Source: Phytopseudomonas punonensis
GTDB taxonomy: Bacteria; Pseudomonadota; Gammaproteobacteria; Pseudomonadales; Pseudomonadaceae
Direction of reading: 5' to 3'
Assembly: GCF_900142655.1 (NCBI RefSeq)
Contig: NZ_FRBQ01000003.1
Span: 312,060-376,059 of the forward strand
Length of the DNA: 64,000 nt
Shown in pieces: positions 1-8,399 of this stretch. Position 1 is the stretch's first letter. Each line of letters starts with the position of its first letter. The notes under the pieces were generated by a model, which saw only the letters and a list, made by a program, of their open reading frames with translations, was not told the origin of the DNA and searched no databases. The position numbers and the translations under genes are program-made.

Positions 1-2
1 CA

Positions 3-83
3 CCGGCCCCGGCCGTGCCGGCTGATGTCGCCCAGAAGACCGCCGACAAGTACCGCGAAGCGTTGACGCGTCTGACTGCCTGA
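3..83 (+). CDS. 3' end of an unidentified CDS (26 residues visible)
   Basis: The window opens inside a reading frame that closes with TGA at 81-83. The visible tail is rich in Pro and Ala and then reads as a short helix ending KYREALTRLTA. The ending resembles the C-terminus of the long form of SAICAR synthase (PurC), which often finishes with a K-Y-x-E-A-x-x-R-L-T pattern, but 26 residues are too few to decide. The gene is convergent with kdpE, and the 148 bases between them show no clear terminator. Confidence 0.4.
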   Translation, partial: PAPAVPADVAQKTADKYREALTRLTA

Positions 84-231
84 GGCCTCTCGCTGAGCGT
101 TGACGTGTAGTGGCTGAGCAGGGCACGCCGTCCGGTCGGTCTGGCAGCTTGCGCGCTCGACCGCTACGCGCGCCGCTTTGAAGCCGTGATGAGGTCCAGG
201 GTTCTGCCAGCATTAAAGGCCGCACGCCTGG

Positions 232-945
232 TCAGAGTGCCTGCGAGATGAATCGCAAGCCCACTCCGGGCTCGGTCGCCAGCCAGCGCGGCGAGGCGGC
301 GTTGTCCCCAAGGCGCTGGCGCAGTTTGCCGACCAGCACCCGTACGTAGTGCAGATCGTCGTCGTGCGCCTTGCCCCAGATCTCGCGCAAGATCTGCGGC
401 TGTGTAACCACTCGGTCGCTGTTCTTCACCAGCAAGGCCAGCAGCGCATATTCCTTGCGCGCCAATTGCAGACGCTCGCCGCGCAGCAGCACATCCCGCC
501 GGCCCAGGTCTATATGCAGCACGCCATCATCGTAGACAGTGGCCACACTTTTTTGTGTGTCGCTGTGACGCAGTAGCACGCGAATACGCGCCATCAGTTC
601 GCGGGTGCCGAACGGCTTGGTCACGTAGTCGTTGGCTCCGGCGTCCAGGGCAGCCACCTTTTCCGTTTCGGCATCGCGCACCGTGAGCATGATGACGGGC
701 ACCGCGCTCCATTCGCGTAGCTGTTTCAGCACTTGATGACCGTCCATGTCCGGCAGGCCTATGTCCAGCAGGATCAGGTCGGCGTTGTCCTGTGCCAGGC
801 TCTGCAGGCCTGAGTGGCCATCTTCCGCCTGACGGACTTCGTAGCCCTGGGCACGCAGGCTGATGTCGAGCAGCCGCCTGATCTGCGGCTCATCGTCGAT
901 GATCAGGATGCGTGTCTGGCTAGAGGAGGGTTCAATCGCCATCAT
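232..945 (-). CDS. kdpE: KdpE, OmpR-family response regulator of the Kdp K+ system
   Basis: Cytoplasmic DNA-binding response regulator that activates the kdp operon when phosphorylated by KdpD. The 237 residues hold a receiver domain (about 12-125) with the acidic pair D17/D18, phosphoacceptor D61 in LLDIGLPDMDG and conserved K110 in VTKPFG. A winged-helix OmpR/PhoB effector domain follows (about 140-235). The length is normal for the family. It is the last gene of the operon, and its start lies inside the end of kdpD (14-base overlap), which implies translational coupling. Identification rests on domain order and on position next to a clear KdpD. Confidence 0.95.
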   Translation of the reverse strand: MMAIEPSSSQTRILIIDDEPQIRRLLDISLRAQGYEVRQAEDGHSGLQSLAQDNADLILLDIGLPDMDGHQVLKQLREWSAVPVIMLTVRDAETEKVAALDAGANDYVTKPFGTRELMARIRVLLRHSDTQKSVATVYDDGVLHIDLGRRDVLLRGERLQLARKEYALLALLVKNSDRVVTQPQILREIWGKAHDDDLHYVRVLVGKLRQRLGDNAASPRWLATEPGVGLRFISQAL

Positions 946-3604
946 CGATTGCCTTTAGTGGACTGTCCGGCTCGGTCAGCGGGATGCTCAGGCGGATCAG
1001 CGTACCTTGGTCGCCTTCGCCGGAGAAGGCGCTGACGCTGCCGCCGTGGGCGCCGATCATGCCCTGGGCGATGGTCAGCCCCAGGCCGGTTCCCTGCTTG
1101 CCGCAGTCACCGCGCTCGATGCTGTAGAACATATCGAAGATCCGCCCGCGCTCCTCTTCGGCGATACCCGGGCCGCGGTCCTGTACGTCCAGCTGCAGGT
1201 GGCCGTCGACCTGCCTGGCGAATACCTGGATGCTTGCGCCGGCCGGCGAGAACTTGGCGGCGTTCTCCAGCACGTTGAACAGGCTCTGCTCGACCAGCGC
1301 CGGGTGTACCCATAGCGGCGGCAAGTCGGCGTCCAGCTGCAGGTCGACCACCACCTGCGGGCGATAACGGCGCAGGCGGCCGGTCGCTGAGCCGACCAGC
1401 TCGTCGACGCCGATCCAGCTGCGCTGCAGGGTCAGGCCCTCGTGGCCCAGGCGCGTCATGTCCAGCAGGTTCTGGATGTAACGGTCGAGGCGCTCGCCCT
1501 CCTGCTGGATGGTCTGCAACAGGCTGAGGCGATCTTCCTCATTCATCGCTGCCGAATAGCTGATCAGGCTACCGGCCGAACCCATCATCGCGGCCAGTGG
1601 CGAGCGCAGGTCGTGGGAAACCGACGAGAGCAAGGCCGAGCGTAGGCGTTCGGTTTCATTGTTGACCCGCGCCGCTTCTAGCTCCGCCACCAGCGTGGTA
1701 CGCAGCGCGGCCTGGGCGATGTCGGTACAGATAGCTTCGGCAAGGCGGCGGTTTTCGGTGCTCAGTTGCCGTTGCTCGGTGTTTTCCTGCAAACCGACGA
1801 CGCCGATTGCCTGATCGTTACCCAACAGCGGTATGAACCACCAGGCAGCGCCGGCCAGGGTTTGCGTGTGGCGGCCAGCTGGTTGCCCGTGGCTCAAGGC
1901 CCAATCGGCAGCGGCCCTGTCCAACTGGGCGAGCTGCAAGCCGTGTGGGGAGATCTGAGAGGCGCCGACCTGCAACATGGCCGTCGCCCCGAAGGCGCGC
2001 TCCAGAGTGCTGCGCCCGGCCTGCAGCACCTGATCCAGATCGGCGGCGGCGCTCAGTTGCCGGCCCAGGTGCTGCAGCACCGAGGCCTGGTTGTTGGCGG
2101 CGCGCAAGGTCAGCACTTGCATGCGCAGTTGCGAGGCGAGCCGCCCGGCTACCAGCGCGGTGAGCAGGAACAGCACCACCGTGGTGATGCCCCAGGGCGC
2201 GGCGATGATCAGCGTGTAACGGGGCTCGATAAAGAAGAAGTTGTAGGCCAGAAAGCACAGGATGGCTGCCAGAATCGCCGCCGACATGCGGGTGCGCGCC
2301 GCCACCACGACCACGGCGACGATGAAGATCATCGACAGATCCGTCAGGCCGACCCACTGCTCTGCCAGCCATCCAAATCCCGTCGCCGCTAAGGCGCAGA
2401 GGCTGGCGTACAGCGCATCCCGATAGGACAGCCAGCGCGCTGGGGCAACAGGCCGCCAGCGGGCCCGCGCCTGAGCGCGCGCGTGCGGGGAACTGAGGAT
2501 CACCAGCTCATAATGGGCGCCGTGCTGCAGCAGGCGCTGGGTCAGGGTGCGGTTGAACATGCGGGCGATGGGCCGCTCGCGGCTGCGCCCGACCACCAGG
2601 GTGGACACCCCATCATGGGCGGCATGGTCGAGCAGCGTGTCGGCGATGGCGTTGCCATGTAGCACCTGGGTATCGGCGCCCAGGTTGCGCGCCAGGGCGA
2701 AGGCGCGGTCCAGTTCGGCCTGCCTCTGAGGGGCGAGGCGCCCGGCGCGCTGCACGGTGACCACGCTCCAGGGCGCGTCGCGGCGTTCGGCAAGCCGCCG
2801 GCCAGCCCGCACCAGGTACTCCGAGTTGCCGCTGCCGTCGATGGCGATCAGCACCCGCCGGCGCAAGGCCAGCCCGCTGATGCCCTGGGCCGTCTGGGCT
2901 TCGCGCAGGTGGTCTTCGATATGGTCGGCCGCCGTCTGCATGGCCAGCTCGCGCAGCGCCGCCAGGTTGGGCGCCGCGAAGAAACGCTGCAGCGCCTGTT
3001 CGGCCATCTCCGGCAGGTAGATCTTGCCCTGGTGCAGCCGCTCGATCAGCTCGCCCGGCGGCAGGTCGACCAGGCGGATGTCGCGCAGCCGGTCGAGCAC
3101 CGCATCGGGCACTGTCTCGCTGACCCGGATGCCGGTGATGCGGTGCACGATGTCGTTGAGGCTTTCCAGGTGCTGGATGTTCACCGTACTGTAGACGTCG
3201 ATGCCCTTGTCCAGCAGTTCCAGAACGTCCTGCCAGCGCCGTTCGTGGCGGCTGCCGGGTGCGTTGCGATGGGCCAGTTCGTCGACCAGCACGATACGGG
3301 GCTGGCGCTGCACGATGGCATCCAGGTCCATCTCGTCCAGCCGGTGGCCCTGGTACTCGATCTGCCGACGCGGGATTAGCTCATGGCCGTCGATCAGCGC
3401 CGCCGTTTCACTGCGCCCATGGGTTTCCACCACGCCGATCACCAGGTCGACGCCTTGCCGACCCAGCTCCCGGGCGCGGGACAGCATGGCGTAGGTCTTG
3501 CCCACGCCAGGCGCCGCGCCGAGAAACAGGGTCAGGTGGCCGCTGTCCTGGCGGCGTAGCTCACCGGCCAGGGCATCGGCGCGTGCTTCACGGTTTTCCT
3601 GCAT
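932..3604 (-). CDS. kdpD: KdpD, osmosensitive K+ channel sensor histidine kinase
   Basis: Inner-membrane sensor kinase that senses K+ limitation and phosphorylates KdpE. The 890 residues contain the N-terminal KdpD domain with Walker A GAAPGVGKT (29-37), a universal-stress-protein-like domain (about 248-372), the four-helix DUF4118 membrane region (about 395-490), a GAF-like segment (about 505-630), and a HisKA domain with H664 in SVSHDLRSPL. The ATPase domain shows the N box at N781, DRGPGI at 809-814 and GTGLGL at 838-843. Nothing is missing and the length is typical. The start is 5 bases from the end of kdpC, so it belongs to the same transcript. Confidence 0.97.
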   Translation of the reverse strand: MQENREARADALAGELRRQDSGHLTLFLGAAPGVGKTYAMLSRARELGRQGVDLVIGVVETHGRSETAALIDGHELIPRRQIEYQGHRLDEMDLDAIVQRQPRIVLVDELAHRNAPGSRHERRWQDVLELLDKGIDVYSTVNIQHLESLNDIVHRITGIRVSETVPDAVLDRLRDIRLVDLPPGELIERLHQGKIYLPEMAEQALQRFFAAPNLAALRELAMQTAADHIEDHLREAQTAQGISGLALRRRVLIAIDGSGNSEYLVRAGRRLAERRDAPWSVVTVQRAGRLAPQRQAELDRAFALARNLGADTQVLHGNAIADTLLDHAAHDGVSTLVVGRSRERPIARMFNRTLTQRLLQHGAHYELVILSSPHARAQARARWRPVAPARWLSYRDALYASLCALAATGFGWLAEQWVGLTDLSMIFIVAVVVVAARTRMSAAILAAILCFLAYNFFFIEPRYTLIIAAPWGITTVVLFLLTALVAGRLASQLRMQVLTLRAANNQASVLQHLGRQLSAAADLDQVLQAGRSTLERAFGATAMLQVGASQISPHGLQLAQLDRAAADWALSHGQPAGRHTQTLAGAAWWFIPLLGNDQAIGVVGLQENTEQRQLSTENRRLAEAICTDIAQAALRTTLVAELEAARVNNETERLRSALLSSVSHDLRSPLAAMMGSAGSLISYSAAMNEEDRLSLLQTIQQEGERLDRYIQNLLDMTRLGHEGLTLQRSWIGVDELVGSATGRLRRYRPQVVVDLQLDADLPPLWVHPALVEQSLFNVLENAAKFSPAGASIQVFARQVDGHLQLDVQDRGPGIAEEERGRIFDMFYSIERGDCGKQGTGLGLTIAQGMIGAHGGSVSAFSGEGDQGTLIRLSIPLTEPDSPLKAIDDGD

Positions 3605-3609
3605 ACCGG

Positions 3610-4203
3610 CTACCTGTTGTGGGCTTCGTCGAGTGCCAGGTTGAGCAACAGCACATTGACCCTGGGCTCACCGAACAGCCCCCATTGCTGGCCCTCGGTG
3701 TAGGCACCCACCAGGGTTTGCACCTCGCCTGGCGACATGCCGCGCTCGCGCGCCACTCGGGCGACCTGGATCTGCGCCGCTTCCGGGCTGATGTGCGGAT
3801 CGATGCCGCCGCCGGACTGGGTGAGCAGATCGCCCGGTACGGCGCCCAGCTCGACGCCTTCCCGGGCAGCAATGGCGGCTCGCTGCTCGTCGATGCGTTG
3901 GCGCAGCGCCGGGTTGCTGCGCGCCTGGTTGCTGCCGGCCATGGCCATCGGATCATAGCTGGCGGCCGAGGCTCGTGCCTGGAAATAGCCGGGGCTGGTG
4001 AAGGGCTGCGCCACCCATTCGGAACCGATGACGGTACCGTTGCCCTCGATGAGGTTGCCGTTCGCCTGCTCGGGAAACAGGCCGTTGCCGATGCCGGTGG
4101 CGAGCAGCGAATAGCTCAGGCCGAAGCCCAGCAGGCTGATCAGCGCCAGGACGCAGGCCGGACGCAGCAGATTGCCCTGGGGCATAGTCGTTTGGTTGGT
4201 CAT
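3610..4203 (-). CDS. kdpC: KdpC, subunit of K+-transporting P-type ATPase
   Basis: Single-span membrane subunit that stabilises the KdpFABC complex and supports ATP binding by KdpB. A hydrophobic anchor lies near residues 12-35, followed by a periplasmic domain with the family signatures GSEWVAQPF, YFQARAS and GGGIDPHISPEAA. The ATG at 4203 has a GGGTG-type ribosome site about 6 bases upstream. A GTG nine bases further out (4212) is in frame but lacks one, so the 197-residue form is preferred. The gene lies 22 bases downstream of kdpB in the same operon. Confidence 0.94.
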   Translation of the reverse strand: MTNQTTMPQGNLLRPACVLALISLLGFGLSYSLLATGIGNGLFPEQANGNLIEGNGTVIGSEWVAQPFTSPGYFQARASAASYDPMAMAGSNQARSNPALRQRIDEQRAAIAAREGVELGAVPGDLLTQSGGGIDPHISPEAAQIQVARVARERGMSPGEVQTLVGAYTEGQQWGLFGEPRVNVLLLNLALDEAHNR

Positions 4204-4225
4204 CTCGTTCACCCAATGTAGTCGT

Positions 4226-6277
4226 CTATACGCCGATGGTTGCCGACAGCAGCATGTCGATCAGTTTGATGGCCGGAAACGGCAGCAACACCCCACCGAT
4301 GCCGTAGACCAGCATGTTGCGGCGCAGCAGCGCCGTGGCATTGGCGGCGCGCACGCGCACACCGCGCATGGCCAGCGGAATCAACAGCGGAATGATCAGC
4401 GCATTGAAGATCAGCGCCGACAGCACCGCATTGGTCGGGCTGGACAGCTGCATCAGGTTGAGCCCGGCCAGGGCCGGAATCGCCCCGGCGAACAGCGCTG
4501 GCAGGATGGCGAAATACTTGGACACGTCGTTGGCCAGCGAAAAGGTGGTCAGCGCGCCGCGGGTGATCAATTGCTGCTTGCCCACCTCCACCACGGCCAG
4601 CAGCTTGGCCGGATCGGAATCCAGGTCGACCATGTTGCCTGCCTCCTTGGCGGCCTGGGTGCCGGAGTTCATGGCCAGGCCGACATCCGCCTGAGCCAGC
4701 GCCGGCGCGTCGTTGGTGCCGTCGCCGACCATGGCCACCAGGTGGCCGCGCTCCTGCTCCTGGCGAATGCGCGCCAGCTTGTCTTCCGGGCGGGCCTCGG
4801 CAATGTAGTCATCGACGCCCGCCTCGGCAGCGATGGCCGCCGCGGTCAGCGGGTTGTCGCCGGTGATCATCACGGTGCGAATACCCATGGCGCGCAGCTT
4901 GGCGAACTTCTCCCTGATGCCGTGCTTGACCACGTCGCTGAGCTCGATCACGCCCAGCACCTGGCGCCCATCAGCGACCACCAGCGGTGTGGCACCCTTG
5001 CGCGCGACCTGATCGACCAGTTCCTGCAGTTGCGGCGGCACCGAGCCGGACACCGCCAGCACACGGCGGCGAATGGCATCGATGGCGCCCTTACGGATCA
5101 CCCGACCGTCGACCATATCGAGGCCGGACAGGCGAGTCTGGGCGCTGAAGGGAATGAAGGTGGCGTCCTTCGGCGCTTCAGCGTTGACGCCGTTTTGCCG
5201 CGCCAGCTTGACGATGGATTTGCCTTCCGGGGTCGGGTCGGCCAGCGACGACAGCAGCGCGGCTTCCTGCAGACGCCCAAGCTGCATGCCCGGCAGCGCA
5301 TGGAACTGCGTGGCCTGGCGGTCGCCGTGGGTGATGGTCCCGGTCTTGTCGAGCAGCAGCACGTCGACGTCGCCGGCGACCTCCACAGCCTTGCCGGACT
5401 TGGCCAGCAGGTTGGCGGACAGCGCGCGGTTCATGCCGGCGATGCCGATGGCCGGCAACAGGCCGCCGATGGTGGTCGGGATCAGGCACACCAAGAGTGC
5501 GATCAGCAGCAGCGGATCGATCCTGATGCCGACGGAGGCGGCGATGGCGGGCAGCGTGATGACCACGATCAGAAAGGTCAGGGTCATGGTGGTCAGCAGC
5601 AGGCCCAGGGCGATTTCGTTGGGCGTCTTCTGCCGGTTGGCGCCTTCGACCAGGGCGATCATGCGGTCCAGGAAGCTGTCGCCCGGCTGGGCGGTGACCT
5701 CGACGATGATCTGGTCGGACAGCACCTTGGTGCCGCCGATCACCCCGGAGCGGTCGGTGCCAGCCTCACGCAGCACCGGCGCGGATTCACCGGTAACCGC
5801 CGACTCGTTGATGCTCGCCAGCCCCTCGATGATCTCGCCATCGGCGGGAATGATCTCGCCCTGCGTAACGATCACCAGATCGCCCGGGCGCAGTTCGCTG
5901 GCGGCGATGCGCTGCGGCGCACCGCGCTCGCTCAGGCTCTTCAGGCGAAGGGCGACCAGATCCTTGCGGGCCTTGCGCAGCGAATCGGCCTGGCCGCGCC
6001 CGCGGGCCTCGGCTACCGCCTCGGCGAAGTTGGCGAACAGCACCGTGACCAGCAGCAGCAAGGTTACGCTCCAGCCAATGGCGGGCGTGCTCTTGCCCAT
6101 CAGGGTCAGCACGGCGCACAGCAGCGTGCCGGCCCAGACCACGGCCATCACCGGGTTCCTGAACGCGTTATTCGGAGCGAGCTTAGCGAAGGCGGCCAGC
6201 GCGGCGCCCTTCATGCCAGCGCTGTCGAGCAGCGCCGGGCGTTTGGCCGCAGCGGAATGTTGGGTTATCTGAGTCAT
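4226..6277 (-). CDS. kdpB: KdpB, catalytic P-type ATPase subunit of the K+ importer
   Basis: The subunit hydrolyses ATP to drive K+ uptake through KdpA. The chosen start (ATG at 6277, with GAGG about 9 bases upstream) gives 683 residues, the normal size. The protein shows the actuator loop VTGESAPV (161-168), the phosphorylation motif DKTGTITHG with D310, and [21 protein letters not shown] in the hinge. The membrane helices are near 38-85, 225-285 and the C-terminus. The frame stays open upstream to 6727, but that part overlaps kdpA in another frame and does not look like KdpB. It lies 11 bases after kdpA. Confidence 0.97.
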   Translation of the reverse strand: MTQITQHSAAAKRPALLDSAGMKGAALAAFAKLAPNNAFRNPVMAVVWAGTLLCAVLTLMGKSTPAIGWSVTLLLLVTVLFANFAEAVAEARGRGQADSLRKARKDLVALRLKSLSERGAPQRIAASELRPGDLVIVTQGEIIPADGEIIEGLASINESAVTGESAPVLREAGTDRSGVIGGTKVLSDQIIVEVTAQPGDSFLDRMIALVEGANRQKTPNEIALGLLLTTMTLTFLIVVITLPAIAASVGIRIDPLLLIALLVCLIPTTIGGLLPAIGIAGMNRALSANLLAKSGKAVEVAGDVDVLLLDKTGTITHGDRQATQFHALPGMQLGRLQEAALLSSLADPTPEGKSIVKLARQNGVNAEAPKDATFIPFSAQTRLSGLDMVDGRVIRKGAIDAIRRRVLAVSGSVPPQLQELVDQVARKGATPLVVADGRQVLGVIELSDVVKHGIREKFAKLRAMGIRTVMITGDNPLTAAAIAAEAGVDDYIAEARPEDKLARIRQEQERGHLVAMVGDGTNDAPALAQADVGLAMNSGTQAAKEAGNMVDLDSDPAKLLAVVEVGKQQLITRGALTTFSLANDVSKYFAILPALFAGAIPALAGLNLMQLSSPTNAVLSALIFNALIIPLLIPLAMRGVRVRAANATALLRRNMLVYGIGGVLLPFPAIKLIDMLLSATIGV

Positions 6278-6288
6278 GTAAATCAGCC

Positions 6289-7980
6289 TCAACGGGTGAT
6301 GAACTGCAGGTGGTCGGCCACGGGCCCCAGTACCAGCACGGGCATGAATTGCAGCAGGGTGAGGATGGCGATGATGGCCATCAGTGTGAGCGCGAAGGTC
6401 GGCGTCTCGATCTGCAGGGTGCCCGGGCCTTCCGGCGTCACCCGTTTGCGCGCCAGCATCGCGGCGATGATCAGCGGCAGGATCAGCGCCGGGTAGCGGC
6501 CGAGAATCAGCGCCACCACGCAAGTGAGGTTCCACCAGTAGGTGGCATCGCCCAGCCCCTCGAAACCCGAACCGTTGTTGGCGAAGGCCGAGGTGTACTC
6601 GTAGAGCACCTGGCTGATCGCATGGGCGCCGGGGTTGGAGTTGCTGGCCAGATCCGGCAGTAGCAGCGTGAGCGCGGTGAAGCCAAGAACCACCAGCGGC
6701 TGCAACAGGATCAGCACGGCCAGGCACTTCACTTCCGGCGCCTCGATCTTGCGGCCCAGCAGTTCAGGCGTACGGCCGGTCATCAGGCCTGCCAGGAACA
6801 CGCTCAGCAGCAGGTACACGAGAAACTGCTGCAGGCCACAGCCCACGCCGCCCCAGATCGCGTTCACCAGCATGTTGGCGATGGTTACCATGCCGGTCAG
6901 CGGCGCCAGGGAATCATGCATGGCGTTGACCGAGCCGTTGCTGGTCTGGGTGGTCAGCGCTGCCCAGAGCGCCGAGGCGTCGGCGCCGAAGCGTACTTCC
7001 TTGCCTTCCAGCAAGGCACTGTCGCTGCTGGTCGCCGAATGCCCCTCGGACCACAGCGCGATACCAGCCGACATCAGCGACATGCTCAGCATGCAGCCGA
7101 AGATAAGGGCGCTGAGCTTGGCTCGGCCGGTCAGGCTGCCGACCATGAACACCACGCTGATCGGCAGCAGAATGATGGCCAGCGTCTCCAGCAGGTTGCT
7201 CAGCGGCGTCGGATTCTCCAGCGGCGCGGCGCTATTGGGGCCGTACCAGCCACCACCGTTGGTACCCAACTGCTTGGTCGCGACCATGGCGGCGACCGGG
7301 CCGAGCGGGATCTTCTGCTCGCTCATCTGCGCGGCGCCATCCAGCGGTTTCGCCAGCGGCCCGCCATCCAGGGTGGCCGGCACCCCTTGCCAGGTCAGCA
7401 ATACCGAAAGTACCAGGCACAGCGGCAGGAACAGGCGCACCGTCGGGCGGATAAGGTCAGCCCAGAAGTTGCCAACATCGGCAGCCTCATCCTTGCCAAC
7501 CTGCCGGCGCCCGCCAAACAGGCCACGCAGCGTCGCCACCACCAGCGCCAGGCCCATCATCGGGGTGATCACCTGCAGGCCGACGATGGCGCTCATTTGC
7601 GCCAGGTAGGAAAGCTGCGCCTGCCCGGAATAATGCTGCTGGTTGGTGTTGGTGAGAAATGAAACGGCGGTGTGCAGCGCCAGATCCCAGCGCATATTGG
7701 GCACCGCGTTGGGGTTGAGCGGCAGCCACTGCTGGGTCATCAGCATCAGCCAGACCAGCAGGCCGAGAATCAGGTTGCTCAGCAGAAAGGCGCCGGCGTA
7801 GGTCTTCCAGCCCATGCCATGAGCGGGGTTTACACCGAGCAGTCGATACAGCGGGCGCTCCACCCACGCAAACAGCCGATCCCCGCGCATCGGCGCACCG
7901 CGCATAACGGCCGCCAGGTAGCTACCCAGTGGCCATGCCAGCGCAATGGCCAAGCCAAAAACGAAGAGAAATTCAGTCAT
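6289..7980 (-). CDS. kdpA: KdpA, K+-binding and translocating subunit
   Basis: Membrane channel-like subunit (SKT superfamily) that binds and conducts K+ in the KdpFABC complex. The ATG at 7980 gives 563 residues, the normal length. The N-terminus [19 protein letters not shown] matches the family, and the selectivity-filter repeats are visible, for example [28 protein letters not shown], and [13 protein letters not shown] near the C-terminus. The frame extends upstream to 8142, but those residues are not KdpA-like. KdpA is the first recognisable gene of the operon; the small peptide KdpF, usually encoded just upstream, was not found. Confidence 0.97.
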   Translation of the reverse strand: MTEFLFVFGLAIALAWPLGSYLAAVMRGAPMRGDRLFAWVERPLYRLLGVNPAHGMGWKTYAGAFLLSNLILGLLVWLMLMTQQWLPLNPNAVPNMRWDLALHTAVSFLTNTNQQHYSGQAQLSYLAQMSAIVGLQVITPMMGLALVVATLRGLFGGRRQVGKDEAADVGNFWADLIRPTVRLFLPLCLVLSVLLTWQGVPATLDGGPLAKPLDGAAQMSEQKIPLGPVAAMVATKQLGTNGGGWYGPNSAAPLENPTPLSNLLETLAIILLPISVVFMVGSLTGRAKLSALIFGCMLSMSLMSAGIALWSEGHSATSSDSALLEGKEVRFGADASALWAALTTQTSNGSVNAMHDSLAPLTGMVTIANMLVNAIWGGVGCGLQQFLVYLLLSVFLAGLMTGRTPELLGRKIEAPEVKCLAVLILLQPLVVLGFTALTLLLPDLASNSNPGAHAISQVLYEYTSAFANNGSGFEGLGDATYWWNLTCVVALILGRYPALILPLIIAAMLARKRVTPEGPGTLQIETPTFALTLMAIIAILTLLQFMPVLVLGPVADHLQFITR

Positions 7981-8065
7981 GATCCGTGCCTGCGATGCCG
8001 AAATGGCGACGAAAGCATTGTTGGATCGATGCCCGTAAAGTCTCCATTCAGCTCTGTCGGCAAGG

Positions 8066-8086
8066 CATAAAATAAACGTAAAAATC
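8066..8086 (-). promoter_or_regulatory. Candidate KdpE binding site upstream of kdpA
   Basis: Read on the minus strand this is a T-rich stretch of the form TTTTTACGTTTATTTTATG. It lies about 86-106 bases upstream of the kdpA start. The E. coli KdpE site is likewise a T-rich 17-base element upstream of the kdp promoter. The assignment is by analogy only. Confidence 0.35.
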
Positions 8087-8235
8087 GCCCAAGCCTGCTT
8101 TCTCTGGGCAGTGAGGCGTTCACGCCTGGCCATCCGCAACAACGGTTTTTACCCTTTGCTCGCTTGCCAGGAACTGGCCTCAGCGGTGCGGGCAAGCAGC
8201 CAATACGCGGCCGTGGCCGTTTACCTGTGGTCTGG

Positions 8236-8269
8236 AGGTTTTCGCAAAAACTCCAGAGGTTTTCGCAAG
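8236..8269 (+). promoter_or_regulatory. 21-base-phased direct repeat upstream of putA, candidate activator site
   Basis: GAGGTTTTCGCAA occurs at 8236-8248 and again, identical, at 8257-8269. The period is 21 bases, about two helical turns, in the same orientation. The repeat lies 131-164 bases upstream of the preferred putA start. Two half-sites in direct orientation with this spacing are typical of AraC/XylS-type activators. Because this PutA lacks a DNA-binding domain, an external regulator (PruR-type, as in P. aeruginosa) is expected. Confidence 0.45.
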
Positions 8270-8399
8270 AAACCGAAGTCCATCTGCCTCTAAATTCCGC
8301 CATCCGCTTCTGCAAGCCTGTGATCGCCAGATCCTCGTATCTGGGCTAGACCCAAAGCAGGGGTACCCCATACATAATCCCTACAAGAGGATGGGCGTG

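Larger units (their letters stand above)
7981..8399. other. kdpA-putA divergent intergenic region (419 bases)
   Basis: No convincing gene is present. The region must hold the kdp promoter (minus strand) and the putA promoter (plus strand). Two features stand out and are listed separately: a T-rich stretch on the minus strand (8066-8086), and a 13-base direct repeat (8236-8269). Short open frames here, including one continuous with kdpA, do not resemble KdpF or any other protein I recognise. Confidence 0.6.

Noticed and set aside
4172-6496. A 774-codon plus-strand frame across kdpB
   Set aside because: Low-complexity Gln/Gly/Asp/His-rich translation, entirely antisense to a well-supported KdpB.
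6278-6727. 150-codon N-terminal extension of kdpB
   Set aside because: It lies within kdpA in another frame, is not KdpB-like, and a proper ribosome site precedes ATG 6277.
8042-8140. Short hydrophobic stretch AWAIFTFILCLA as a kdpF candidate
   Set aside because: It has no suitable start close by, it runs on in frame into kdpA without a stop, and the flanking residues are charged and unlike KdpF.
8236-8269. Possible start of a CRISPR-like array
   Set aside because: Only two copies, separated by 8 bases, with no further repeats or cas genes.
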